A DNA stretch of 34,291 nt from an uncultured Eubacterium sp. (GCA_905236735.1 CAJOOU010000082.1:1-34291); one strand, 5' to 3'; counted from the first letter of the stretch, positions 23,530 to 30,562 are shown. Numbers and translations are program-made. Notes: a model not told the origin generated them from the sequence alone.

Positions 23530-24486
23530 ATGAGAGAGATTTCGGTTGGAGTAAACGAAGCCGGACAGAGGATGGATAAACTGATATTTAAATATCTGCC
23601 GAATGCTCCGAAAAGCTTTGTTTACAAAATGCTTAGGAAAAAGAATATTACCCTTAACAGGAAAAAAGCTGAAGGGAAAGAAAAGCTGAAAGAGGGAGAT
23701 GTTATATCCCTCTTTTTTTCTGATGAAACTTTTGAGAAATTTTCGGGAACTGCTATGTCTGCTTATTTGGGGCATTCTCATATAGATGTAATATACGAAG
23801 ACGATAATGTACTGATTTTGAATAAACCGGCAGGAGTTCTTTCACAGAAATCTTCACAGGATGATGTATCCTTAAATGAGGAGATTATTTCCTATCTTTC
23901 GGAAAAGGGGGAAATAGATGCAGAATCTCTTAAAACCTTTAAGCCGGCCGTTGTTAACCGCCTCGACAGAAATACAGCCGGGATAATACTTTGCGGCAAA
24001 ACCCTTTTTGCACTTCAGAAACTCTCGGAGATTATAAGAGAGCGCTCAATCCGCAAAATATACAGGTGTATAGTAAGCGGCGAGATTGAGCGCGAAAAAA
24101 CCATAGAAGGGTATCTGTTAAAGGATGAAAAATCAAACAGGGTAAGCATTTTCAAAAACAAAAAAGAAGGTGCTTCCTACATAAAAACGGGGTATAGTCC
24201 GATAAAACACTCTGACGGCTTTACTCTTCTTGAGGTAGACCTTATTACCGGAAAGAGTCATCAGATAAGGGCGCATCTGTCATCCATAGGCCATCCTATT
24301 TTGGGTGATGTAAAATACGGCGGTAAAAAGACGGGAAAGTATTCTTATCAGATGCTCTATGCCGCCAGGGTGGTATTTCCCAAAATGGAAGGGGAGATGG
24401 CGTATCTGTCGGGTAAAGTATTTGAGGCGCCGGCTCCGCCGGAGTTTGATGCGGCTTTTGAAAAGAATTTTAGGATGAGTAAATAA
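23530..24486 (+). CDS. RluC/RluD-family pseudouridine synthase
   Basis: A 318-residue pseudouridine synthase of the RluA family. An N-terminal S4-like RNA-binding domain (AGQRMDKLIFKYLPNAPKSFVYKMLRKK) is followed by the catalytic domain. The catalytic-Asp motif reads VNRLDRNTAGI in place of the usual HRLDxxTSG, with the essential Asp retained. LNKPAGVLSQ, TGKSHQIRAHLSSIGHPILGD and the C-terminal strand complete the fold. It probably modifies 23S rRNA; which uridine cannot be told. It starts one base after pepD. No clear terminator follows, and an AT-rich 242-base region leads into the redox cluster. Confidence 0.92.
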   Translation: MREISVGVNEAGQRMDKLIFKYLPNAPKSFVYKMLRKKNITLNRKKAEGKEKLKEGDVISLFFSDETFEKFSGTAMSAYLGHSHIDVIYEDDNVLILNKPAGVLSQKSSQDDVSLNEEIISYLSEKGEIDAESLKTFKPAVVNRLDRNTAGIILCGKTLFALQKLSEIIRERSIRKIYRCIVSGEIEREKTIEGYLLKDEKSNRVSIFKNKKEGASYIKTGYSPIKHSDGFTLLEVDLITGKSHQIRAHLSSIGHPILGDVKYGGKKTGKYSYQMLYAARVVFPKMEGEMAYLSGKVFEAPAPPEFDAAFEKNFRMSK

Positions 24487-24502
24487 AAAACATATATTTA
24501 TA

Positions 24503-24640
24503 TTGTGATAATAACACAAAGTTTTTTGTATATATTGACCAAAGGTTTTGTACAAAAATCCGAACAATCTATACAAAATCCTCCTGTCTTTAGGCAATTT
24601 TTCACAAATAAAAAATTTTTTTTAGTGAAAATGTACAAAA
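24503..24640 (+). promoter_or_regulatory. Cluster of palindromes upstream of the FAD reductase
   Basis: The 242-base gap between the pseudouridine synthase and the FAD reductase contains TTGTG-7 nt-CACAA (24503-24519), the perfect 12-bp palindrome TTTTGTACAAAA (24546-24557), two more TACAAAA half-sites (24571-24577 and 24634-24640), and TTTTTCAC ... GTGAAAA arms (about 24598-24631). The first resembles, but does not match, the Rex operator TTGTGAAnnnnTTCACAA. These could be operators for a redox or metabolite regulator; in very AT-rich DNA some will be chance. Confidence 0.35.
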
Positions 24641-24654
24641 AAATCAAAAAATCA

Positions 24655-24683
24655 TTGCCTTGTTTCGCCAAAAATACTATAAT
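24655..24683 (+). promoter_or_regulatory. Promoter of the FAD reductase gene
   Basis: TTGCCT (24655-24660), a 17-nt spacer and a perfect TATAAT (24678-24683). Start of transcription is expected near 24690. The leader is about 40 bases and includes AGGAGG at 24715-24720. Confidence 0.8.
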
Positions 24684-24728
24684 TATGTCAGTTTGCAAAA
24701 CAATATATTTGTATAGGAGGATAATACA

Positions 24729-26297
24729 ATGAAACAGATGGAAGCAGATGTTGTAGTAGTAGCCTGCGGTATGTCAGGTCTTGCTGCTTTAACACAGGCT
24801 CAGGAAAGTCTTAACGCAACAGGCGGCGGAAAGGCAATCGCATTCGAGAAATCAGGTACTTCAGGCGGATCGGCTAATATGGGAATGGCTCTTCTTGCCT
24901 TTGAGTCACAGATGCAGAAAGAGCAGATGTATAATGACTTCACAAAGGATGATGCTTTTAACTTCTTTATGGAGTATGTACATTGGCGTTCAGATGCAAA
25001 ACTTGTTCGTCGCTGGTTCAACCAGTCTTCAGAGACTATTGAGTGGCTTCAGAATATGGGTGTTGAGTTCCTTGGCGTTTACAAATACTTCAAGAACTCA
25101 CATGCAACACAGCATATCGTAAAGACTCCGGGCTCAAACAAGCCTTGCGAGAGATGTGCATCTATCATGAACAAGACGATTACATCTTACGCACAGGAAA
25201 TCGGTGCTGAGATTGTATTCAATACACCTGTTAAAAAGATTCTTACAGGTTCTAAGGGACAGGTAAGAGGAGTTATCGCAGTAGATGAGAACGGTGAAGA
25301 AATCGAGTGCCTTTGCAATGCAGTAATCGTTGCTACAGGTGGTATCGGTAACAATGTAGATATGATCGAGCAGTACATGGGATGGAAATGGGGCGTTGAT
25401 ATGTTCACATTCCGTATCCCGGGTATTGACGGTGACGGTCTTAATATGGTATGGGATATCGGCGGAAAGAAAGCAAAAGTTAACATGGAGGTAACATACA
25501 ATACTCCTGGTACAACAGATATCTTCAAGACACTTTCAGAGACAATGAGACAGCCTAACCTCATGGTTAACCTTCAGGGTAAGAGATTTATCAATGAGGA
25601 AATCATGGATAACACAACATTTACAGGTAACTCACTTCTTCTTCAGAAGGGACATCAGGGCTTTACTATCATCGATCAGGATATCGTTGATTGCTACAAA
25701 GAGCACGGCCTTGACTATATTACATATCACCATGGTGTTACACACATGGATAAGTGGGATGAAGAGCTTGAGCTTTACTTAAACGGTGGTACAATCGAAG
25801 CTTCAGGTCTTTCAGACCTTCACGATGGTAAGGACGATGTTTCAAGCGGCCAGGTTAACTTCTGGAAGTTCGATTCTATCGAAGAGCTTTGCGCTACTAC
25901 AGGAATCGATGAGAAGAACCTTAAGGCTACAATCGCTGAGTACAATGATATGTGCAACGGAAACATGAGAGGTTATGACTGGCAGTTCACAAAGGATCAC
26001 AGATTCCTTAAGCCAATCAAAACAGCTCCGTTCTATGTGGCTCGTCACTTACCTGGCGGATATGGCTCACTCGGCGGTATCGAGGTTGATGAGAACATGG
26101 CTTGCCTTGACAACGATTACAAGCCGATTCCGGGACTTTATGCCTGCGGTAATGATACTGCTACAGTATTTGCTGATTCATACTGCTTCTACAATCCGGG
26201 TTCAACAATGTCATACGCTGTAAACTCAGGTCGTATCGCTGGTATGGAAGCCGTTAAGTATATGGATTCAGATGACTTTATCGATCCTGAAGAGTAA
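24729..26297 (+). CDS. Soluble FAD-dependent reductase/dehydrogenase, fumarate reductase/KstD superfamily
   Basis: A 522-residue flavoprotein of the FAD_binding_2 superfamily (fumarate reductase, urocanate reductase, 3-ketosteroid dehydrogenase). The N-terminal dinucleotide motif is A12-C-G-M-S-G17, with Ala in place of the first Gly. Glu40 ends the second strand, followed by the GGSANMGM loop. NLQGKRFINE (282-290) and GLYACGNDTATVF (469-481) match the superfamily FAD signatures. It has no signal peptide, heme domain, FMN-attachment domain or membrane segment, so it is cytoplasmic. Residues that hold and protonate fumarate in Shewanella Fcc3 look absent: the TTRD Arg aligns near M293-N295, HHTMGG reads GYGSLGG (444-450), and the final Arg/Gly-rich motif reads YCFYNPGSTMSYAV. 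The last is closer to the tail motif of ketosteroid dehydrogenases. It uses no ATA isoleucine codons, implying strong expression. It heads the redox cluster; the substrate is unknown. Confidence 0.88.
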   Translation: MKQMEADVVVVACGMSGLAALTQAQESLNATGGGKAIAFEKSGTSGGSANMGMALLAFESQMQKEQMYNDFTKDDAFNFFMEYVHWRSDAKLVRRWFNQSSETIEWLQNMGVEFLGVYKYFKNSHATQHIVKTPGSNKPCERCASIMNKTITSYAQEIGAEIVFNTPVKKILTGSKGQVRGVIAVDENGEEIECLCNAVIVATGGIGNNVDMIEQYMGWKWGVDMFTFRIPGIDGDGLNMVWDIGGKKAKVNMEVTYNTPGTTDIFKTLSETMRQPNLMVNLQGKRFINEEIMDNTTFTGNSLLLQKGHQGFTIIDQDIVDCYKEHGLDYITYHHGVTHMDKWDEELELYLNGGTIEASGLSDLHDGKDDVSSGQVNFWKFDSIEELCATTGIDEKNLKATIAEYNDMCNGNMRGYDWQFTKDHRFLKPIKTAPFYVARHLPGGYGSLGGIEVDENMACLDNDYKPIPGLYACGNDTATVFADSYCFYNPGSTMSYAVNSGRIAGMEAVKYMDSDDFIDPEE

Positions 26298-26332
26298 AAG
26301 GAAAAATTAATCTCGTAATAAGTGTTATGGGG

Positions 26333-26346
26333 GTAATAAATATTAC
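26333..26346. repeat. Inverted repeat GTAATA-AA-TATTAC
   Basis: A 6-bp inverted repeat with a 2-nt centre in the gap before the 167-residue gene. A longer relative (GTAATATC-CCGT-GATATTAC) precedes the Fe-S/GltD gene at 27051-27070. Possible shared operator or RNA element. Confidence 0.45.
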
Positions 26347-26375
26347 AGAGATATTTTTAAACAAACTTACAGGGG

Positions 26376-26410
26376 ATGAGGTAGATTGGGAATTTCTTAA
26401 TCTGCCTCAT
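26376..26410 (+). terminator. Hairpin after the FAD reductase (probable terminator or attenuator)
   Basis: ATGAGGTAGATT pairs with AATCTGCCTCAT (12-bp stem with one T-G pair, 11-nt loop), followed by a weak T-rich TTCTT. It lies between the FAD reductase and the 167-residue gene and may lower downstream expression. Confidence 0.65.
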
Positions 26411-26434
26411 TTCTTGTGAAATCGGAAGGTTATT

Positions 26435-26938
26435 ATGCAAAAAAATAAAAAGAATGTAACTGAATATGTGGTTGACAGAGACTGGTCAATTATCATATCC
26501 GAAGATAAGGATACGGATGTTTTTCTTTATAATGCAAAAAGCCGTAATGCTAAATTTATTTTAAAGCAGCAGGGCAGAATTGAAAATCCCGACGAGTATG
26601 TGCTTGATGTTATCCGCAATATTGACAAATTCAAAGATGATATAGTCTTTGACAAGGAAGTGGATCCAAAACATATAGTTGATGAGATTTCAAAACTTTA
26701 TAAAACCTGCCGCGGCGAAAAGGAATTTCAGGCCAACATTGCTTATATGATTTTAGGGGCAATAAGCAAGACATATAATGATATGGAAGAGGCTGGAGAC
26801 GGATTTAAAACAGAAGACTCTAATGTCCATGTAAATATCATGAAAACAGTACACAGAGTCGGAGAGATGCTCGAAAGTGTTGAGAGCAGGGATGGTTTGG
26901 TTAATGCTGTTGCAAATAATAAGACGAGTCCTTTTTAA
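26435..26938 (+). CDS. Unrecognised 167-residue protein in the redox cluster
   Basis: A soluble, charged protein of 167 residues with no family I recognise. It begins KKNVTEYVVDRDWSIIISED, has a predicted mixed alpha/beta first half (to about residue 70) and a helical second half (about 75-150) including 'IAYMILGAISKTYNDMEEAG'. It has a single Cys (in KTCRG) and no metal-cluster motif, signal peptide or membrane segment, so it is unlikely to carry electrons itself. GGAAGG (26424-26429) precedes the ATG by five bases. Its position between the FAD reductase and the Fe-S/GltD gene suggests an accessory, assembly or regulatory role, but co-transcription is uncertain because hairpins lie on both sides. 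Confidence 0.8.
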   Translation: MQKNKKNVTEYVVDRDWSIIISEDKDTDVFLYNAKSRNAKFILKQQGRIENPDEYVLDVIRNIDKFKDDIVFDKEVDPKHIVDEISKLYKTCRGEKEFQANIAYMILGAISKTYNDMEEAGDGFKTEDSNVHVNIMKTVHRVGEMLESVESRDGLVNAVANNKTSPF

Positions 26939-26967
26939 TTACTTTTTTTCATTTAAAACAGTTAGGC

Positions 26968-26997
26968 TTGAGTAACATATATTTCCTGTGATACACT
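26968..26997 (+). promoter_or_regulatory. Probable promoter of the Fe-S/GltD gene
   Basis: TTGAGT (26968-26973), an 18-nt spacer and TACACT (26992-26997) with TG one base before the -10. TTGAGT and ACTCAA (26995-27000) are also inverted copies of each other, so a regulator site could overlap the promoter. Confidence 0.5.
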
Positions 26998-27050
26998 CAA
27001 AACATCTGTAAAAGGTAGATTTAATATATGGCACATTTTATAAGCATTTG

Positions 27051-27070
27051 GTAATATCCCGTGATATTAC
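27051..27070 (+). promoter_or_regulatory. Perfect inverted repeat directly before the ribosome site
   Basis: GTAATATC-CCGT-GATATTAC: perfect 8-bp arms with a 4-nt loop, ending immediately before GGAAGGAGG (27071-27079) of the Fe-S/GltD gene. As RNA it would form a hairpin touching the ribosome site; as DNA it could be an operator. Confidence 0.6.
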
Positions 27071-27085
27071 GGAAGGAGGCAAAAA

Positions 27086-29200
27086 GTGGCGAAAGTAAAA
27101 ATTTTCGTTGACGGAACAGAAATTGAAGCGGAAGAGGGACAGAATGTCCTGAGAGCTGCACTTGGCGCAGGTATTTATATTCCGCATTTATGTTCACACC
27201 CGGACCTCGAAAGCAGAGGCGGATGTAAACTTTGCGTTGTTAATGTCGAAGGCATGGAAGGTGCTCAGACATCATGTACAACCATTGTTAAAGAAGGCAT
27301 GAAGATTACAACAAAGGGCGCTCGCTTAGAGCAGATACGCCGTGTTGCAATGGAACTTATGCTTGCGGGACACCCACATGATTGTACATCATGTAAGATG
27401 TACCTTAAATGTGAGCTTCAGGCTATGATGCAGGTAACAAACGCGGTTGCCGGTCGTATGCGTGAGGTTACAAAAACAACGACTCGTATCAATACAAACA
27501 ATCCTCTCAATGTTCGTGAGATGGAAAGATGTATAGCCTGCGGAAGATGTATCAGAGTATGTAAGGATGTCCGCGGAGTAGGCGTTTACCAGCTTAATAA
27601 AACCAATACCAATTATGAGGTCTATGTTGGTACAGAGGGAGACAAGTCCCTTATGGATTCGGATTGTGCATTCTGCGGAGCATGTATCGAAGTCTGTCCT
27701 ACAGGCGCTCTTCAGGATATGGAAGGAGTATTCAGAACCGATATTCCGAGAAGCGAAGCTCTTATCCCATGTAGCGCACAGTGCCCGGCTCACATTGATA
27801 TACCGGAATACATCAGACTTGTTAAAGAAGGAAAGCCTTCAGAAGCTCTTGCTGTTATCCGTGAGAAGGTACCTTTCCCACACTCACTCGGAAAGGTATG
27901 CGTAAGAAGCTGTGAGGGCGCTTGTAAGAGGACGGCTTTAAATGATCCTCTTTCAATCAGAAACCTTAAGAGATATGCAGCAGAGCATGGTGATGCAATG
28001 CTCTGGCAGAAGAATTCCGTTCAGAAACCGGATACGGGCAAGAAGGTCGTTGTTGTAGGTGCAGGCCCGACAGGTCTTACGGCTGCATTCTATTTAAGAA
28101 AACAGGGACATGATGTTACCGTATACGACAGAAACGAATATGCCGGAGGATATATGGAATATGGTATTCCGATGTATCGTCTTTCACATGATGATGTACA
28201 GGAAGAGGTAAAATACATCACAGATACCGGCGTTAATCTTGTTACAAATCACAAGGTTAATAATATAGATGAGCTTAAGAAAGAAGGCTTTGATGCTATT
28301 GTTCTTGCAATGGGTACCATAGCCGGTAAGGATGCCGTTATTCCGGGAAGAGAAAACGGTCATACCACAAGAGCGGTTGAATTCCTTCATAAGATTGCCG
28401 CAGGCGAGCAGGATGAAAATGTTCATGAAGGTGCTAAGGTTATTGTCCTCGGCGGCGGTAATGTTGCCTTTGATGCTGCCAGAACATCTGCAAAGCTCGG
28501 CGCTCATGTTGAACTTTTCTGCCTTGAGCAGAGAAAGGACATGCTTGCTGATGATGAGGAAATCGAGCAGGCACAGGAAGAAGGCGTGGTTGTTCATGAC
28601 GGAACCACCAACCTCGAACTTGTTGGAAATACCGACAAACTTGAAGGTTTAAGATATGCTAAAATCAACAGCTTCAAGTTCGGACCAAACGGACTTGAGG
28701 TAGATATGGTTGAGGGCTCTGAGGCAGTTTGCGAGGGTGATTACATTATCTTTGCAATGGGTCAGAAAGCTGACTTTGAAGGCTTTGGAATTGAGACCAA
28801 TAAATTCGGATTCCCTGTAATGGAAGGCGAACATACACTTCCTATGGAAGGTGTATTTGCGGCCGGTGATTGCATCACAGGAACAAAATCTGTTATACAG
28901 GGTATTGCCGGAGGTAGAGAAACAGCCATTGAAGTAGATAAATATCTTGGCGGAGACGGTGATATCTCAGAGAATCTTTATGAAAGAGAAGCTCATAATC
29001 CGAATCTCGGACTCAGAGAAGGCTTTAATAAGATTCCGAGAGAAGAACTTACCGTTACACCTCTCGCAGAAAGAGCACGCACCTTTAATGCAGTTGAAGC
29101 TGGCTTTACTGAAGAGCAGGCACATTGCGAGTCAGGCAGATGTCTCCAGTGTGATTTGAGATGCGATCTTCAGAGAGTTAAGATGTGGACTGAGTACTAA
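27086..29200 (+). CDS. Hydrogenase-type Fe-S module fused to GltD/NfnB-like NAD(P)H oxidoreductase
   Basis: A 704-residue multi-cluster flavoprotein. Residues 1-75 are a [2Fe-2S] domain (C36, C47, C50, C64); H96/C100/C103/C109 form a His-Cys3 cluster site; two [4Fe-4S] sites follow (C149/152/155/159 and C194/197/200/204). This is the N-terminal architecture of HydA and NuoG. From about residue 225 it becomes a GltD-type unit: N-terminal Cys pattern (C229, C233, C272, C276, C280), FAD motif VVVVGAGPTGL (321-331), pyridine-nucleotide motif VIVLGGGNVAFDAA (452-465), and the FAD-tail AAGDCITG. It ends with a Cys-rich GRCLQCDLRCD. It should pass electrons between NAD(P)H and Fe-S carriers; the hydrogenase catalytic domain is absent. 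The start is GTG, six bases after GGAAGGAGG. The NuoF-C-like gene follows after 18 bases. Proposed electron donor to the FAD reductase (inference). Confidence 0.92.
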   Translation: MAKVKIFVDGTEIEAEEGQNVLRAALGAGIYIPHLCSHPDLESRGGCKLCVVNVEGMEGAQTSCTTIVKEGMKITTKGARLEQIRRVAMELMLAGHPHDCTSCKMYLKCELQAMMQVTNAVAGRMREVTKTTTRINTNNPLNVREMERCIACGRCIRVCKDVRGVGVYQLNKTNTNYEVYVGTEGDKSLMDSDCAFCGACIEVCPTGALQDMEGVFRTDIPRSEALIPCSAQCPAHIDIPEYIRLVKEGKPSEALAVIREKVPFPHSLGKVCVRSCEGACKRTALNDPLSIRNLKRYAAEHGDAMLWQKNSVQKPDTGKKVVVVGAGPTGLTAAFYLRKQGHDVTVYDRNEYAGGYMEYGIPMYRLSHDDVQEEVKYITDTGVNLVTNHKVNNIDELKKEGFDAIVLAMGTIAGKDAVIPGRENGHTTRAVEFLHKIAAGEQDENVHEGAKVIVLGGGNVAFDAARTSAKLGAHVELFCLEQRKDMLADDEEIEQAQEEGVVVHDGTTNLELVGNTDKLEGLRYAKINSFKFGPNGLEVDMVEGSEAVCEGDYIIFAMGQKADFEGFGIETNKFGFPVMEGEHTLPMEGVFAAGDCITGTKSVIQGIAGGRETAIEVDKYLGGDGDISENLYEREAHNPNLGLREGFNKIPREELTVTPLAERARTFNAVEAGFTEEQAHCESGRCLQCDLRCDLQRVKMWTEY

Positions 29201-29218
29201 AATAAGGAGGTGCGGAAA

Positions 29219-29884
29219 ATGGAAAAAATATGTAATGTAACTGATGAATCTTTAAAAGATTTAATAGAACTCGCAGGAAAGGCCGGATCGGATACCGGCG
29301 TATGTCCTGTAGAAACTGCCTTCCTTATAGCAGAGAAGTCAATTAAGATGACCTGCGGCAAGGGTGTAATGTGCAGAGACGGTCTCAGACAGTTTTATCT
29401 CATACTCGAAGATATTACAAACGGTCGAGGCAAGAATGAAGATATAGAGCTTCTTCTGGAACTTTGCGGTGTTATCAAGGAATGCGCTGATTGTGATCTT
29501 TCATATACATGCGCAGAGCAGATTGAAAAGCTTATAAATGAGCATATGGAAGACTTTGAACTCCATATCAAGAGAAAAAGCTGTAAGAATCTCATTTGTC
29601 CGGGATGTCATACGGTACATATCGATGCATCGAAGTGTACAGGTTCCGGAGAATGTATCAAGGTATGCCCTGCTGATGCCATAAAGGGCGGTGCCGGACT
29701 TTTCAGTGTTATCGTTCAGTCCAAGTGCACGGCCTGCAATAAGTGTATAGAGGTCTGCGGCGCAGGTGCCATTAAAGGCGCAGGTGCGGTTAAACCTCAG
29801 GGACCTACGGAACCGGCTGCAGTTGGTTCGTGGGGAGCAGGTGCCGGCGGAGAAGGCGGAGGAAGAAGACGCCGCCGCGGATAA
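29219..29884 (+). CDS. Stand-alone NuoF/HydB C-terminal-type Fe-S protein with Gly/Arg tail
   Basis: A 221-residue iron-sulfur protein. The ATG at 29219 is chosen because the upstream in-frame GTG (29210) overlaps the AAGGAGG ribosome site (29204-29210). Residues 25-122 resemble the C-terminal cluster domain of NuoF/HydB (CGKGVMCRDGLRQFYLILEDITNGRG), but without the FMN/NADH and SLBB domains. The middle Cys of CxxCxxC is Gly49; C46, C52 and C92 remain. A CxxxxCxxC stretch (C122, C127, C130) leads to two ferredoxin sites. The first reads C140-TGS-GEC146-IKVC150, with Ser143 where Cys is usual; the second is complete (C170/173/176/180). The tail is Gly/Ala-rich and ends in five Arg and a Gly. 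Likely partner of the upstream Fe-S/GltD protein, acting as an electron relay. Confidence 0.88.
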   Translation: MEKICNVTDESLKDLIELAGKAGSDTGVCPVETAFLIAEKSIKMTCGKGVMCRDGLRQFYLILEDITNGRGKNEDIELLLELCGVIKECADCDLSYTCAEQIEKLINEHMEDFELHIKRKSCKNLICPGCHTVHIDASKCTGSGECIKVCPADAIKGGAGLFSVIVQSKCTACNKCIEVCGAGAIKGAGAVKPQGPTEPAAVGSWGAGAGGEGGGRRRRRG

Positions 29885-29910
29885 CCTTACAAATACAAAT
29901 ATATTGTTTA

Positions 29911-29949
29911 AAATACTCCCGTTTGTCATATTGGCAAACGGGAGTATTT
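29911..29949 (+). terminator. Long perfect hairpin closing the redox cluster
   Basis: AAATACTCCCGTTTG pairs perfectly with CAAACGGGAGTATTT (15-bp stem, 9-nt loop). The stem itself ends in TTT, but no longer T-run follows. It separates the redox cluster from recU. Confidence 0.75.
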
Positions 29950-29965
29950 GTGTGATAATATCACT

Positions 29966-30505
29966 ATGGGAAACAGCAAATCAAGAGGACTGAGGGGAAG
30001 TATCCTCGAGGCCATTATTAACGAAACAAATGCAGAATATCAAAGCAGTGGTCTTTCTGTCATACAGAAGGTTCCAACGCCCATTACCCCTGTGGAAATA
30101 GACAGCACAAGCAGGCATATTACCCTTGCATACTTTGACAAGAAAAGTACTGTCGATTATATAGGCGTTGTACAGGGCATACCTGTATGTTTTGATGCCA
30201 AGGAGTCTGCATCTGATACATTTCCGCTGCAGAATATCCATAAGCACCAGATGCAGTTTATGGAAGACTTTGAAAAGCAGGATGGAATATCCTTCTTTAT
30301 TCTGTATTTTACGCAGCGGGATATTTATTACTATCTCAGATTTGAAGAAGCAGCAGGGTTCTGGAACAGGATGCTTGAAGGCGGAAGGAAGAGTTTCAGA
30401 CTCGAAGAGCTTGATGAAGAGTTTTTTTTCAGTAGTGAAAACAGTATTTTTCTGCCGTATCTTGAGATGTTGCAGAAGGATTTAGACAGAAGAAAGCAGG
30501 GTTGA
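29966..30505 (+). CDS. recU: Holliday junction resolvase RecU
   Basis: A 179-residue RecU-type resolvase, the Firmicutes enzyme that cuts Holliday junctions and helps load RecA-related functions. It aligns by eye with Bacillus RecU: NSKSRGLRGSILEAIINETN, VIQKVPTPITPV, the catalytic region STVDYIGVVQGIPVCFDAKES (Asp, then D-x-K where Bacillus has E-x-K) and FPLQNIHKHQMQFM. A TTG six codons upstream (29948) is in frame but lies in the terminator stem; the ATG at 29966 gives the family's usual N terminus. No good ribosome site is visible for either start. Unlike in Bacillus, no penicillin-binding protein gene is adjacent. Confidence 0.92.
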   Translation: MGNSKSRGLRGSILEAIINETNAEYQSSGLSVIQKVPTPITPVEIDSTSRHITLAYFDKKSTVDYIGVVQGIPVCFDAKESASDTFPLQNIHKHQMQFMEDFEKQDGISFFILYFTQRDIYYYLRFEEAAGFWNRMLEGGRKSFRLEELDEEFFFSSENSIFLPYLEMLQKDLDRRKQG

Positions 30506-30530
30506 CTTTAGTACGCTAATATGCTACCAT
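30502..30530 (+). promoter_or_regulatory. Histidine operon promoter
   Basis: TTGACT (30502-30507), a 17-nt spacer and TACCAT (30525-30530) with TG one base upstream (extended -10). The -35 contains the recU stop codon. The leader is about 25 bases, too short for a T-box or attenuator. Confidence 0.7.
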
Positions 30531-30562
30531 ACTACTACGAAAAAGTGATGGATGAGGTGTAT

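Noticed and set aside
24535..24563. Second promoter starting at TTGACC (24535-24540)
   Set aside because: No acceptable -10 hexamer at 16-18 nt spacing; the promoter at 24655-24683 is far better.
29210..29218. GTG start three codons upstream for the NuoF-C-type gene
   Set aside because: The GTG overlaps the AAGGAGG ribosome site that correctly spaces the ATG at 29219.
24729..29884. Redox cluster as recently transferred or mobile DNA
   Set aside because: Base composition is similar to neighbours, and no integrase, transposase, direct repeats or tRNA gene flank it. The codon difference is better explained by expression level.
30508..30562. T-box or histidine attenuator before the his operon
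   Set aside because: Only about 25 leader bases lie between the promoter and the hisZ ribosome site; no specifier hairpin or T-box bulge sequence is present.
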